Shown here: positions 26,106 to 35,254 of the stretch, in pieces
Position numbering within the stretch: position 1 is the stretch's first letter
How the letters are laid out: each line of letters begins with the position of its first letter
Position numbers and translations under genes: made by a program
DNA from: Alphaproteobacteria bacterium
GTDB lineage: Bacteria > Pseudomonadota > Alphaproteobacteria > SHVP01
Reading direction: 5' to 3'
Length of the DNA: 64,000 nt
Assembly: GCA_016869765.1 (NCBI GenBank)
Contig: VGES01000003.1
Location: 1-64,000 of the forward strand
The notes under the pieces: model-generated
Told to the model about the DNA's origin: nothing
Seen by the model: the letters and a program-made list of their open reading frames with translations, nothing else
Database searches by the model: none

Positions 26106-26168
26106 GGCCGCACTCTACGCCAGGGACGGTCTTTGCCGAAGGCCTGTCGCAGCCGGTAATCTCGCCCC

Positions 26169-26864
26169 ATGACGCCCGTCAAGGTCCACGAGTTCTTCCG
26201 TCGCCTCTCGGCCGAGCGGCCCGACCCGCGCAGCGAACTCGCGTACGAGAATCCGTTCACCTTGTTGGTGGCCGTGGTGCTGTCGGCGCAGGCAACCGAT
26301 GCGGGTGTCAACAAGGCCACCCCGGCGCTGTTCGAGGCGGCGAGCACGCCGGCCGCGATGATGGCGTTGGGCGAAGCGAGGATTCGCGACTACATCAAGA
26401 CCATCGGCCTGTTCAACACCAAGGCCAAGAACGTGGCGGCATTGTCGCAAATCCTGGTCGAACAATACGGCGGCCAGGTGCCGCGCGATCGCGATACTTT
26501 GCAGACCCTGCCCGGCGTCGGCCGCAAGACCGCCAACGTGGTCCTGAACGTCGCGTTCGGAGAGCCGACCATCGCCGTCGACACCCATATCTTTCGTGTC
26601 GGCAACCGCACGGGCCTGGCCCCCGGCAAGACACCGCTCGACGTCGAGCTCGGCCTCGAGAAGGGGGTGCCACCCGAGTACAAGCTGCACGCCCATCATT
26701 GGTTGATCCTGCACGGACGCTACGTCTGCCTGGCGCGCAAGCCGAACTGCCCGGGTTGCGTGGTGCGCGACCTCTGCGCGTTCAAGGGCAAGACGACCGA
26801 CGAAGCCCCCGGGCGGGCGAAACGGCGCGCGAAGACGCGACCATCCAAGGCGAAGCGACGCTAG
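26169..26864 (+). CDS. nth: Endonuclease III (DNA glycosylase/AP lyase)
   Basis: The 231-residue enzyme removes oxidised pyrimidines and nicks AP sites in base excision repair. The helix-hairpin-helix LPGVGRKTANVV holds the catalytic Lys120, and Asp138 is in VDTHIFRV. The C-terminal 4Fe-4S ligands are C187, C194, C197 and C203 with the canonical C-x6-C-x2-C-x5-C spacing. A basic Lys/Arg-rich tail follows. It is convergent with the lipoprotein gene, the two overlapping by four bases. Nothing is missing. Confidence 0.97.
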   Translation: MTPVKVHEFFRRLSAERPDPRSELAYENPFTLLVAVVLSAQATDAGVNKATPALFEAASTPAAMMALGEARIRDYIKTIGLFNTKAKNVAALSQILVEQYGGQVPRDRDTLQTLPGVGRKTANVVLNVAFGEPTIAVDTHIFRVGNRTGLAPGKTPLDVELGLEKGVPPEYKLHAHHWLILHGRYVCLARKPNCPGCVVRDLCAFKGKTTDEAPGRAKRRAKTRPSKAKRR

Positions 26865-27301
26865 TTGCGGACCGTCGGCGCCGCACGCAACAGGAGCGCG
26901 AAGCAATGTTCGGGTGTCGTCGCGGTGCGAGGTGCCGAACGGGTCTCGACGTGCCGCACGTAGTAGCGTTCGGGCGAACCCTCCGGATAGTAGAAGAGCT
27001 GCATCGAACAGCCCTCTCCCCGGTACGTCCACATTTGCGCTCCGATGTCCCGCCGCCGGACGGCCGGTGGACCCAACAGCAATTCGACCGCACGATCCTC
27101 GATCCCCATCAGTCCGCGCGGGTGGGGTTCGGGCGCGGCCGGCCCGATGTCGAAGCGTGGAATCACCGGCGGTGGCAGCGGCGGCGGCAGGGCTGCGACG
27201 CGTGGTGTCTCGGCGACGGGGGCTGCAGGCGGTGGCGCCGAGGGCGCAGCACACGCCGCGAGCGCGAAAAACCCACCTGCCAGAACAGCGTGCCGGATCA
27301 T
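26861..27301 (-). CDS. Small lipoprotein of unknown function
   Basis: The 146-residue protein has a lipobox (FALAAC, lipidated Cys17) and a Pro/Ala-rich linker to about residue 55. A compact domain follows with LMGIEDRAVELLLGPPAVRRRD and MWTYRGEGCSMQLFYYP. The layout (linker, then GxP.VRRxxGAxxWxYxGxxCxLxxFxY) resembles small SmpA/OmlA-like beta-barrel-associated lipoprotein folds, but I make no firm assignment. Two cysteines in the domain may form a disulfide. It overlaps the upstream EI24 gene by four bases (ATGA), so the two are coupled. Confidence 0.75.
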   Translation of the reverse strand: MIRHAVLAGGFFALAACAAPSAPPPAAPVAETPRVAALPPPLPPPVIPRFDIGPAAPEPHPRGLMGIEDRAVELLLGPPAVRRRDIGAQMWTYRGEGCSMQLFYYPEGSPERYYVRHVETRSAPRTATTPEHCFALLLRAAPTVRN

Positions 27302-27993
27302 GCGATCTGCGGCCGCAAATCCTTGTAGACGTGCACCATGGCGGCGGCGGCCACCAGCGGTGCAAGGAATGCGACCACTGGGATCCAGAACAGGACCGAG
27401 ATCAGAACTCCGGTCATGAACACCCGCCCGCGAAACGCGCGACGCAACGCACGGGCATCGTTGGGACCGTGATGGCGGGTGACGACCAACTCGAAATACT
27501 CACGTCCGAGCAGATAACCGTTGATCGTGAAATACACGGCAGGAGCGACGATCGGCAGCCAGAAGAACGCGGCGTATACGATCAGCGCGAGGACGTTGAG
27601 GATCACCAGCGCGATCGTGAATCGGCCGGTCACCGCGAGCGATGCAACGAACGGTAGCGATCGGCCCGGCGGCTCGTTCGGGTAGTGGCGTCGTTCGACG
27701 GCCTCGACGATGTCGTCGAGAAAAACGCCGATGAACAGGCTCGAAATCGCCGGGAACAGAAGCCATCCCGTGGCAAAGAACGTGAACAGGATGCCGAGCG
27801 AGGCCACTTGCGTGGCGCTCAGCAGGATCCATCCGAAGATCGCCACCGTTCCGATGCCCTGCAGAAACCATCCCGCGATCAGCGCCAGCGCGACGAAGAC
27901 CACCAACGACAGCAAGAGCGATCGCCACAGCACATGGCGGAAGGTCGGGTCGGGGAGTTGCGCAAACGCTTTGACGAACGCCGCGACCATCAT
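27298..27993 (-). CDS. EI24/CysZ-like integral membrane protein
   Basis: The 231-residue protein has several strong transmembrane segments and the motifs typical of the EI24 (PF07264) family: FPAISSLFIGVFLDDIVEAVE and YFTINGYLLGREYFELV. In E. coli the related CysZ moves sulfate, but most alphaproteobacterial members are uncharacterised. The ATG pair at 27993/27990 starts the family match (MMVAAFVKAFAQLPDP); the frame remains open upstream without similarity. It is divergent from the PfkB kinase gene and coupled to the lipoprotein downstream. Confidence 0.85.
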   Translation of the reverse strand: MMVAAFVKAFAQLPDPTFRHVLWRSLLLSLVVFVALALIAGWFLQGIGTVAIFGWILLSATQVASLGILFTFFATGWLLFPAISSLFIGVFLDDIVEAVERRHYPNEPPGRSLPFVASLAVTGRFTIALVILNVLALIVYAAFFWLPIVAPAVYFTINGYLLGREYFELVVTRHHGPNDARALRRAFRGRVFMTGVLISVLFWIPVVAFLAPLVAAAAMVHVYKDLRPQIA

Positions 27994-28080
27994 TGTCCCG
28001 TCGGTTGTTCCATCGCCGGGGCACTCTATACTGCCGCGCGGCTGGCTCAAACGGCTGTGCAATGGCGGTGGTGGTCCGAG

Positions 28081-29073
28081 ATGAACTCCGGCTCGATCGA
28101 TGTCGTCGGTATCGGCAATGCGATCGTCGACGTGTTGGCACGGGCCACGCCGGAGTTCTTGATCCGCCACGACCTCTCACACGGCTCGATGACCTTGATC
28201 GACGGACCGCGCGCTGATTCGCTCTACGCCGCGATGGGACCCGGCGTCGAGGTTTCCGGAGGATCGGCCGCCAACACGATGGCCGGGATCGCATCCCTGG
28301 GCGGCCGGGCGGCGTATATCGGCAAAGTGAAAGACGACCATCTCGGCAAGGTGTTTCGGCACGACCTGCGCGCCGCCGGTGTCGTTTTTGACACGATTCC
28401 GGCCGACGGCGGAGCGAGCACCGCGCGGTGCTTGATCTTCGTGACGCCCGATGCCCAGCGCACCATGGCGACGTTCTTGGGCGCGAGCGTGGCGCTCGGT
28501 CCCGGAGATGTCGACGCCAGCCTGATCGCCCGCGCCCAGGTCACCTACCTCGAGGGGTATCTGTGGGATCCGCCACGCGCCAAGGAAGCATTCCGCAAAG
28601 CGATCGCGATCGCCCACGACGCCGGTCGCCAAGTGGCGCTGTCCCTGTCCGATGCGTTCTGCGTCAACCGTTACCGGGCCGAGTTCCGCGAGTTGGTCAG
28701 CAAGGACATCGACATCCTATTCGCCAACGAGTCCGAATTGCTCGCGCTCTATGAAGCGCGGGATTTCGATTCGGCCCTGCAGCAGGTTCGCCGCGACGGA
28801 ACCACGGCCGCGCTCACGCGGAGCGCCAAGGGATCGGTCGTGGTCCGTGATCACGAGGTTCACGTCATCGACGCGGCGACCCGAGGTCCGGTCGTCGACA
28901 CCACGGGCGCCGGCGACCTCTATGCCGCCGGATTCCTCTACGGCCTGACCAAAGGACGCGATCTGCGCACCTGCGGCCGATTGGGCAGTCTCGCGGCCGG
29001 CGAGGTCATCAGCCACTTTGGCGCCCGACCGGAAACCTCGCTGGCGATGTTGGCAGCCGCCCTCTCGCCCTGA
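28081..29073 (+). CDS. PfkB-family sugar/nucleoside kinase, adenosine-kinase-like
   Basis: The 330-residue ribokinase-fold enzyme has the N-terminal VVGIGNAIVDVLARA, the GGSAANTMAGIASLG glycine-rich lid region, and the C-terminal PfkB signature DTTGAGDLYAAGFLYG with the catalytic Asp. Proteins of this subgroup in Alphaproteobacteria are annotated as adenosine kinases (adenosine to AMP using ATP), yet ribokinase-like alternatives cannot be excluded. The cyclase gene starts two bases after the stop, so the two are cotranscribed, which links adenine-nucleotide salvage with a cAMP-type signal. Confidence 0.88.
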   Translation: MNSGSIDVVGIGNAIVDVLARATPEFLIRHDLSHGSMTLIDGPRADSLYAAMGPGVEVSGGSAANTMAGIASLGGRAAYIGKVKDDHLGKVFRHDLRAAGVVFDTIPADGGASTARCLIFVTPDAQRTMATFLGASVALGPGDVDASLIARAQVTYLEGYLWDPPRAKEAFRKAIAIAHDAGRQVALSLSDAFCVNRYRAEFRELVSKDIDILFANESELLALYEARDFDSALQQVRRDGTTAALTRSAKGSVVVRDHEVHVIDAATRGPVVDTTGAGDLYAAGFLYGLTKGRDLRTCGRLGSLAAGEVISHFGARPETSLAMLAAALSP

Positions 29074-29075
29074 CA

Positions 29076-30758
29076 ATGACCGCCCGACTGAGACTCATCT
29101 CGGGAATCGTTCTCTACGTCTACGTCGGGACGCATCTTCTAAATCACGCCCTGGGGATCTACTCGCTCGAAACGCTCGAAGCGGGGCGGCTGATCTTCAT
29201 CGCGATCTGGCGCAACGTGGTCGGCACGGTGGTGCTCTACACCGCCTTCGTGACGCACGTCGCCCTCGTCATCCTCGCGCTGTACCAGCGCCGTTCCTTG
29301 CGCATGCCGGTACGCGAAGTAATTCAGGTGAGCTTCGGCCTGCTGGTTCCCCCGATCCTGATGATCCACATCTGGGGCACGCGATTGCTGTACGAGGTGT
29401 ACGACGTCGCGGATCTCTATGCCTACGTGCTGGCCAACCTTTGGGTCTTCCAGCCGTGGCTCGGGGTCGCCCAGGCTGTCTTGCTCGTGCTCGCGTGGGC
29501 CCATGGCACCTTGGGGCTGCACTTCTGGTTACGGCTGAAGCCATGGTACCCACGCGTGTTTGCCTGGGTCTACCCGCCGATTTTGGTCCTGCCCGTCGTC
29601 GCGCTCGTGGGTTACGCCGATGGCGGCCGGATGGTGGCCAGGCTCTTCCTCGAAGAAGGGTTCATCGAGCACCTGCAGGAGATCGCCAACTGGCCGAGCG
29701 ACGCTGCCGTCGCCTGGGCCTATCAGGGCTACTTCCGGTCGCTCGCCGTCTACCTCGGTCTCTTGGCGCTCGTGATCGTCGCGCGGTTCGTGCGTTGGAT
29801 CATCCTCAAGAGCCGGCCGGCGATCGTCATCACCTACCCTTCGGGTCAACGTGTGTCGGTCGAACCGGGGACATCGATTTTGGAAGCCAGTCGTCAGGCG
29901 GGAATCCCGCACGCCTCAGTGTGCGGCGGACGCGGCCGATGTTCGACCTGCCGGGTCCATGTCGGCGAGGGTCGCGAGGCGCAGCCGGCGGCCGACGAAG
30001 GGGAGGCGCGCGTGCTGGTTCGTGTCGGCGCTTCGCCGGCGACTCGTCTCGCCTGCCAGTTGCGCCCCACCGCCTCGTGCAGCGTCACACCACTCCTCGC
30101 CCCCGACGCTACAGCGCGGGACGGCCATCGTCAGCCGAGTCATTACCAGGGCGCCGAGCGCGAGATCGCCATCCTGTTCGCCGACATTCGCAAGTTCACG
30201 ACGCTCTCCGAGCAGAAGCTCCCCTATGACGTGGTGTTCGTGCTCAACCAGTATTTCCGTGCCATGGGCAGCGCCATCGAAGGGGCGGGGGGACGTTTGG
30301 ACAAGTTCATCGGCGACGGCGTCATGGCGCTGTTCGGGGTCGATGGGCCGGCCGATCAGGCCTGCCGCGAGGCCCTGATCGCGGCACGCCGCATGGCCGA
30401 GGAACTCCAGCGCCTGAACGAATCGCTCAAGGAAGACCTGGCCGAACCGTTACGCATCGGCATCGGCATTCACGTGGGCAACGTCATCGTCGGCGATATG
30501 GGCTATGCGCGAGCGCGTTCGGTCACCGCGATCGGGGACGCCGTGAACACGGCGAGCCGGCTCGAGTCGATGACCAAAGACTTCGGCGCCCAGTTGGTCT
30601 TGAGCGAGCGCGTCGCGATGCTCGCCGGCCTCGCCGGAGACGGGCTCGATCGCCGTGACGTGGAGATTCGTGGCCGCGCCGAAAAGATCGGGGTCATTGT
30701 CTTTCAGGACGCTGCCGCTTTACCCACCATCGACCTACGCAAGAGGTCGGCGGCCTAA
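29076..30758 (+). CDS. Membrane-anchored adenylate/guanylate cyclase with a 2Fe-2S ferredoxin domain
   Basis: This 560-residue three-part protein has about six membrane segments in residues 8-240, with several histidines (H20, H24, H61, H98, H143, H149) that could ligate haem. A plant-type 2Fe-2S ferredoxin domain at about 250-340 has ligands C283, C289, C292 and C327 (CGGRGRCSTC). The C-terminal class III cyclase domain at about 362-545 has the metal-binding aspartates at 370 (FADIRKF) and 414 (FIGDGVMALFG). It makes cAMP or cGMP at the inner face of the membrane. The ferredoxin implies redox control, an inference. It lies two bases after the kinase gene. Confidence 0.92.
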   Translation: MTARLRLISGIVLYVYVGTHLLNHALGIYSLETLEAGRLIFIAIWRNVVGTVVLYTAFVTHVALVILALYQRRSLRMPVREVIQVSFGLLVPPILMIHIWGTRLLYEVYDVADLYAYVLANLWVFQPWLGVAQAVLLVLAWAHGTLGLHFWLRLKPWYPRVFAWVYPPILVLPVVALVGYADGGRMVARLFLEEGFIEHLQEIANWPSDAAVAWAYQGYFRSLAVYLGLLALVIVARFVRWIILKSRPAIVITYPSGQRVSVEPGTSILEASRQAGIPHASVCGGRGRCSTCRVHVGEGREAQPAADEGEARVLVRVGASPATRLACQLRPTASCSVTPLLAPDATARDGHRQPSHYQGAEREIAILFADIRKFTTLSEQKLPYDVVFVLNQYFRAMGSAIEGAGGRLDKFIGDGVMALFGVDGPADQACREALIAARRMAEELQRLNESLKEDLAEPLRIGIGIHVGNVIVGDMGYARARSVTAIGDAVNTASRLESMTKDFGAQLVLSERVAMLAGLAGDGLDRRDVEIRGRAEKIGVIVFQDAAALPTIDLRKRSAA

Positions 30759-31432
30759 CGACCGGCGGCCAACTTCTTGTCGAGTTCGCGCCGGAAGGCG
30801 ACGTGGGCCTCGGTCATCTCGTCGATCGACGGCGCAAACACCGGGGCGGTGCAAATGAACCGCCAATACACGCCGACCGGGCCCTCCCCGGGAAGGGCAT
30901 AGTCGGGACGCAGCCGCACGAGAATACGCGGGAAGTACCAGAGACCCGTGGCAAGGGCACAATCGGCGAGCGACGGCTTGGCGCCCATGGCATAGGGCCC
31001 AGGCTTCAGGAACGACGCCAGATGTTCGAGGCCGCGGGCCACGTCCTCGAACCCGCGGGCGATGAGCGCCTCGTCGCGCTGCGGCGCGCGGATTTGCGGT
31101 GCCAGTCGGTGGGTCGGCTGAAGCACGTAGAGATCGAGAATGCGGGTCAGCAGCCGGGCATGGGATCGCGCGAACGGATCGGTCGGCAACAACGGCGGGA
31201 TCGGAAAGCGATCTTCCAGGTACTCGCAGATGACCTCGGACTCGAAGAACATTTGATCGCCGTCCTCGAGGAACGGGATCTTGCCGATCGGGTTGCGGCG
31301 CTTCATCGCCTCGGGGATCACGTCCTCGGCGGACCCTTCGACCAACGTGAGCGGCAGCCGCTTGAGCTGCGCCTGGAGCCAAATCCGCGCGTAATAGGGG
31401 GAGATCTTGGTGCCGTAGAGACGCATCGTCAT
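30755..31432 (-). CDS. Glutathione S-transferase
   Basis: The 225-residue protein has the thioredoxin-like N-terminal domain (MRLYGTKISPYYARIWLQAQ, RRNPIGKIPFLEDGD, FFESEVICEYLEDRFP) and an all-alpha C-terminal domain with AMGAKPSLADCALATGLWYFP. Ser9 in the KISPY motif is the probable glutathione-activating residue, as in theta/beta-like classes. The gene overlaps the upstream HIT gene by four bases (ATGA) and ends the his operon. Substrate unknown. It is convergent with the cyclase gene, overlapping by four bases. Confidence 0.88.
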   Translation of the reverse strand: MTMRLYGTKISPYYARIWLQAQLKRLPLTLVEGSAEDVIPEAMKRRNPIGKIPFLEDGDQMFFESEVICEYLEDRFPIPPLLPTDPFARSHARLLTRILDLYVLQPTHRLAPQIRAPQRDEALIARGFEDVARGLEHLASFLKPGPYAMGAKPSLADCALATGLWYFPRILVRLRPDYALPGEGPVGVYWRFICTAPVFAPSIDEMTEAHVAFRRELDKKLAAGR

Positions 31433-31788
31433 TTGACGAGCATTGGCCCCAACGCCCGGCCACCCAAGATGTGCACGTGAAAGTGCGGCACTTCCTGGTG
31501 CGAGTTGGCGCCGTGGTTGGCGATCAAGCGATAGCCCGAAGTGGCGACACCCAAGTCTCGGGCGACCTTACCGACCGCCGCGACGAACCCGGCGATCTCC
31601 GCCGCGCTCGCCTTGGCCGAAAAATCGTCGAACGAAACGTAGGGTCCCTTCGGAATCACGAGCACGTGGGTGGGCGCCTGCGGCCGGATGTCGTGGAAGG
31701 CCAGCGCATGGGTGTCTTCGTAAACCTTCTTGCACGGAATCTCGCCGCGCAGAATCTTGGCGAAGATGTTGTTCGGATCGTAACTCAT
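31429..31788 (-). CDS. HIT-family nucleotide hydrolase (HinT-like)
   Basis: The 119-residue protein begins FAKILRGEIPCKKVYEDTHALAFHDI. It carries the histidine triad HFHVHILGGRALGP near its C-terminus, the catalytic signature of purine-nucleoside phosphoramidases. The ATG at 31788 gives the usual length; the frame upstream lies inside hisE. Its start overlaps the hisE stop by four bases. This HIT gene at the end of his operons is common in Alphaproteobacteria, although its link to histidine synthesis is not known. Confidence 0.93.
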   Translation of the reverse strand: MSYDPNNIFAKILRGEIPCKKVYEDTHALAFHDIRPQAPTHVLVIPKGPYVSFDDFSAKASAAEIAGFVAAVGKVARDLGVATSGYRLIANHGANSHQEVPHFHVHILGGRALGPMLVK

Positions 31789-32141
31789 CGTTTCCCTCCG
31801 CGGCGCGGCTTCTTGCGCGAGGCTTTCTCTTCGAGACCGGACACGCCTTCGCGGCGCTTGAGTTCGGCCAGAACGTCTGCAGGGGTGAGGCCGAGCTCGG
31901 CCCACAGGACCAACAGCATGAACAGGAGATCGGCACTTTCGCTTGCCACCTGCCGCCGCTTGCCGAGCGCGCCGGCCAGCGCGGTCTCCAGCCCCTCTTC
32001 GCCGACCTTCTGGGCGATTCGCGCGCGACCCTGCTGGAACAGGCGCGCGACATAGGATGCTCCCGGATCACCGCGGCGTTGGCGCTGCCGGACGACGGTA
32101 AACAGGCGATCGAGGATTTCCCACTCGGAGCGGCGCGGCAT
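31785..32141 (-). CDS. hisE: Phosphoribosyl-ATP pyrophosphatase
   Basis: The 118-residue all-alpha NTP-pyrophosphatase catalyses the second step of histidine biosynthesis, PRATP to PRAMP and pyrophosphate. The motif SYVARLFQQGRARIAQKVGEEGLETALAG shows the metal-binding EExxE-like helix. SADLLFMLLVLWAELGL supplies further acidic residues. The lysine/arginine-rich tail is typical. It lies 48 bases after hisF and overlaps the HIT gene. hisI and hisG are not in the window. Confidence 0.95.
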   Translation of the reverse strand: MPRRSEWEILDRLFTVVRQRQRRGDPGASYVARLFQQGRARIAQKVGEEGLETALAGALGKRRQVASESADLLFMLLVLWAELGLTPADVLAELKRREGVSGLEEKASRKKPRRGGKR

Positions 32142-32189
32142 GACGATTGCCTAGCAGATCGGCCGTCGCCTGTCAGCCGAGCACGCGGC

Positions 32190-32960
32190 CTAGTCGCGGA
32201 CCGCGATCCCTGCGGACCGCAGATGCGCCTTGGCCTGGGCGATGGAAAATTCGCCATAGTGGAAAATCGACGCGGCGAGCACGGCGGTGGCGTGGCCGTC
32301 CCGTATCCCATCGACCAGGTGGTCGAGCGAGCCCACGCCGCCAGAAGCGATCACTGGGATGGGAACGGTATCGGCGATCGTGCGGGTGAATTCGATGTCG
32401 AAGCCCTGGCGGGTGCCGTCGCGATCCATGGAGGTGAGCAACAGTTCCCCGGCCCCGGCTTCGACCATGCGCCTGGCCCAATCGACCGCGTCGATTCCCG
32501 TCGCCTTGCGCCCGCCGTGGGTAAACACCTCGAAATAGGTTTGGTTGCTCGGCCAAGTCCCGCGCCGGGCATCGATCGCGACAACGATGCACTGGCTGCC
32601 GAACTTGCGCGCGGCCTCGCGGACGAAATCCGGGTTCTGCACGGCCGCAGTGTTGATCGACACTTTGTCGGCGCCTGCCAGCAGGAGTGCCCGCACGTCA
32701 TCGACCGTGCGCACCCCGCCCCCCACGGTAAGCGGCATGAAACATTGCTCGGCGGTGCGCCTCACCACGTCCAACATGACGCCACGGTTCTCGTGGCTGG
32801 CGTTGATGTCGAGAAAACACAACTCATCGGCCCCCTGGGCATCGTAGACGCGGGCCTGTTCCACGGGATCGCCGGCATCGCGCAGGTTCACGAAGTTGAT
32901 GCCTTTGACGACACGACCGTCCTTGACGTCGAGGCAGGGAATGACGCGGGCCTTGAGCAT
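32190..32960 (-). CDS. hisF: Imidazole glycerol phosphate synthase, cyclase subunit
   Basis: The 256-residue (beta/alpha)8 barrel uses ammonia made by HisH and PRFAR to form imidazole glycerol phosphate and AICAR. The start [20 protein letters not shown] contains the catalytic Asp11. The second catalytic Asp is in [28 protein letters not shown] gives the phosphate site. Its ATG abuts the hisA stop with no gap. The partner hisH is three genes upstream in the same operon. Confidence 0.98.
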   Translation of the reverse strand: MLKARVIPCLDVKDGRVVKGINFVNLRDAGDPVEQARVYDAQGADELCFLDINASHENRGVMLDVVRRTAEQCFMPLTVGGGVRTVDDVRALLLAGADKVSINTAAVQNPDFVREAARKFGSQCIVVAIDARRGTWPSNQTYFEVFTHGGRKATGIDAVDWARRMVEAGAGELLLTSMDRDGTRQGFDIEFTRTIADTVPIPVIASGGVGSLDHLVDGIRDGHATAVLAASIFHYGEFSIAQAKAHLRSAGIAVRD

Positions 32961-33683
32961 TCAGGCCGCCGCTTTCAATGCTGCGCGCGCGTCGAGCCCG
33001 CCGTCATAGAGCGCCCGGCCGATCACCGCGCCCGCGATCGCCCGGCCGGGCGCCTCGCGCAACAGACGCACATCATCGATCGTGGCGACCCCACCCGAGG
33101 CGATCACCGGAATTCGGACGGCCTGCGCCATCGCCGCCATGGCCGCGACGTTGACGCCCTCGAGCACGCCGTCGCGGCCGATGTCGGTGTGAATGATCGC
33201 CGCAATACCGGCGTCTTCCAGCGACCGGGCGAGGTCGAGGGCGCCCAACGCGCTTTGCTCGGCCCAGCCCTGCACCGCCACCTTGCCGTCGCGGGCGTCG
33301 ATTCCGACCGCGACTTTGCCGGAAAAGCGGCGTGCGGCCTCGCGCACCAGGGCCGGATCGCGCACCGCGACGGTCCCGAGAATCACGCGCGCGACACCAC
33401 GCGCAAGCCAGCGTTCGATCGTCGCCAGATCGCGGATGCCACCACCCAATTGGATCGGCATCTTGATGCTTGCCGCGATCGCTTCGACGGCCACGGCGTT
33501 CATCGGCCGACCGGCGAACGCGCCATCGAGATCGACCACGTGCAGCCAGGAGAACCCCAATCCTTCGAAGGTGCGTGCCTGGGCAACCGGGTCGGCGTTG
33601 AACACCGTGGCCTGCGCCATGTCGCCCCGACGCAGACGCACACACTGCCCGTCCTTGAGGTCGATCGCCGGGTAGAGAATCAC
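32961..33683 (-). CDS. hisA: ProFAR isomerase (phosphoribosylformimino-AICAR-phosphate isomerase)
   Basis: The 240-residue barrel enzyme performs the Amadori isomerisation before HisF/HisH. The GTG at 33683 gives [20 protein letters not shown] with the catalytic Asp8. The second catalytic Asp lies in [14 protein letters not shown], and [13 protein letters not shown] and [10 protein letters not shown] follow. The frame continues upstream for 270 codons, but this is only an open shadow through the GNAT and hisH genes. The start overlaps the GNAT stop by four bases (GTGA). Confidence 0.97.
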   Translation of the reverse strand: MILYPAIDLKDGQCVRLRRGDMAQATVFNADPVAQARTFEGLGFSWLHVVDLDGAFAGRPMNAVAVEAIAASIKMPIQLGGGIRDLATIERWLARGVARVILGTVAVRDPALVREAARRFSGKVAVGIDARDGKVAVQGWAEQSALGALDLARSLEDAGIAAIIHTDIGRDGVLEGVNVAAMAAMAQAVRIPVIASGGVATIDDVRLLREAPGRAIAGAVIGRALYDGGLDARAALKAAA

Positions 33684-34201
33684 GCGTTGAGATCTTTGGT
33701 GTAGAAGAAGCCGCGAATGAACTGGTTGTCGACGCGCGCGTAGTGCCCTTTGATGCCCCACCGCGTGTACCCGAAGCTCTCGTAGAGCGCGATCGCCGCG
33801 GTCTGGGTCTCGCGGACATCGAGGCTTACCTGCGTGAAGCCGTCGCGGCGGGCACGATCCTCGAATTCGCGCAGCATGCCGCGCGCCAGGCCGTGGCCGC
33901 GCGCCCAGGGGGCGACGAAAAACGACGTCAAAATGACGTTGAAGCTGCCGGCTTCGTTGTTGGCCGCCGGCCGGACCATCTGGAGGGTGCCGGCGATGGT
34001 GTCGTCCAGCCGCCCGATCATGAGCGTGCGTTCCGGAATCAGCACGACGCCGCGCCAGAATGCCTCCAGTGTCTTGCGCGGCGGCTGACGCACCCAGTCG
34101 AAGCCGATGCCGCTGGCGATGGCTTCTTCGGTCGCGGCACACAGCTCCGCCAACTCGCCGCGGCGAAACTCGGGCACCCAGTCGACCGAGACCTTGGGCA
34201 T
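33680..34201 (-). CDS. GNAT-family N-acetyltransferase inserted in the his operon
   Basis: The 173-residue protein has a GNAT fold. [20 protein letters not shown] strands lead to the acetyl-CoA-binding motif A with [19 protein letters not shown] (R/Q-x-x-G-x-G/A form). [12 protein letters not shown] completes motif B. It sits between hisH and hisA with overlaps of one and four bases, so it is translated with them. It is not a known histidine enzyme; the substrate is unknown. hisH-hisA are usually adjacent in Alphaproteobacteria, so this looks like an insertion specific to this lineage. Confidence 0.88.
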   Translation of the reverse strand: MPKVSVDWVPEFRRGELAELCAATEEAIASGIGFDWVRQPPRKTLEAFWRGVVLIPERTLMIGRLDDTIAGTLQMVRPAANNEAGSFNVILTSFFVAPWARGHGLARGMLREFEDRARRDGFTQVSLDVRETQTAAIALYESFGYTRWGIKGHYARVDNQFIRGFFYTKDLNA

Positions 34202-34842
34202 CAGGGCCGCCACGACAGGAAATTGGCGAGGAACTTGAGCCCGATCGCCTGACTCTTTTCGGGGTGAAACTGCGTGCCGATGATGTTGCCGTGCCCGACG
34301 ACAGCGGCGAGCGGTCGGCCGTAATCGACCGTGGCCAGCACGTCCGCGGGCTGTTCGCACACCAACGCGTAACTGTGGACGAAGTAGGCATGATCGCCGT
34401 CTTCGATGCCACGCAGCACGGGATGATCGCCCGACGCGACCCGCAGGTCGTTCCAGCCCATGTGCGGCACCGGGCGGCCGGGCGCGGCTGGAATTTCGCG
34501 AACATCGCCCGCGATCCAATCGAAACCGGGGTGCTCGCCGTGTTCGAGACCCCGCGTCGCCATGAGCTGCATGCCGACGCAGATCCCGAGGAACGGCCGG
34601 CCGCGGAGACGCACCGCCTCGTCGAGCGCCGCCATCATGCCGTCCAACGCGAGAAGTCCGCGGCGGCAGTCGGCGAACGCGCCCACCCCCGGGAGGACGA
34701 TGTGCTCGGCCGTCGCCACGCGTTCGGCGTCGGGCGTGACGGCAACGTCTTCGGCCAATCCATGGTCGCGCACCGCGCGTTCGAACGCCTTGGCGGCGGA
34801 GCGGAGATTTCCCGAGCCGTAGTCGATGATGGCGACCGTCAT
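34201..34842 (-). CDS. hisH: Imidazole glycerol phosphate synthase, glutaminase subunit
   Basis: The 213-residue class I glutamine amidotransferase supplies ammonia to HisF. It has [13 protein letters not shown] at the N-terminus, the oxyanion-strand PGVGAFAD, the nucleophile elbow GICVGMQLM (catalytic Cys), and the His-Glu pair in [10 protein letters not shown]. Its ATG overlaps the stop of the DUF2628 gene, and its stop shares one base with the GNAT start. Confidence 0.97.
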   Translation of the reverse strand: MTVAIIDYGSGNLRSAAKAFERAVRDHGLAEDVAVTPDAERVATAEHIVLPGVGAFADCRRGLLALDGMMAALDEAVRLRGRPFLGICVGMQLMATRGLEHGEHPGFDWIAGDVREIPAAPGRPVPHMGWNDLRVASGDHPVLRGIEDGDHAYFVHSYALVCEQPADVLATVDYGRPLAAVVGHGNIIGTQFHPEKSQAIGLKFLANFLSWRP

Positions 34843-35246
34843 GCGAAAGCGCCGCCGCGCGGGATGAGGCTACCCGACGAGGTGACGCCGTAGAGCGAGA
34901 AGAAACGACGTTCGGCTTCGTCGCGGCCACGCCCGCTGACGACGCCGACCTCCGTCCACCCACGACGGTGCAGCGACCAGCGGCGCAGGTCGTTCGCCTC
35001 GGCCGCGAACAACACCGTGAACGCGAGGCTCACCACGCCGCCGATGACGGGCCATTCGAGACCCGTAGCGAGCAACTCGATCGCGAGGCTGATCACGACG
35101 TAGCCGCCCGCGACCCACCACAGGCGATGATAGAGCGCCCACAGCAGCGAAAACACGAGCGCCGGCCAGGAGAAGCCTTCCTTGATGAAGATCACCTGAT
35201 CGCCGGCCAGCGGATCGGGATTCTGATGCACCGTGTAGACGCGCAT
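34839..35246 (-). CDS. DUF2628 family membrane protein
   Basis: The 135-residue protein starts [27 protein letters not shown], diagnostic for DUF2628. It has two to three transmembrane segments (about residues 28-75) and a soluble tail with [16 protein letters not shown]. It is commonly found between hisB and hisH in Alphaproteobacteria, as here. The function is unknown; the strict synteny with his genes is the only clue. The ATG at 35246 starts the domain. Confidence 0.9.
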   Translation of the reverse strand: MRVYTVHQNPDPLAGDQVIFIKEGFSWPALVFSLLWALYHRLWWVAGGYVVISLAIELLATGLEWPVIGGVVSLAFTVLFAAEANDLRRWSLHRRGWTEVGVVSGRGRDEAERRFFSLYGVTSSGSLIPRGGAFA

Positions 35247-35254
35247 CGGCCGTC

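Noticed and set aside
32961-34505. Apparent HisA with a 270-residue N-terminal extension
   Set aside because: The extension is the wrong frame of the GNAT and hisH genes; the GTG at 33683 gives the normal HisA length.
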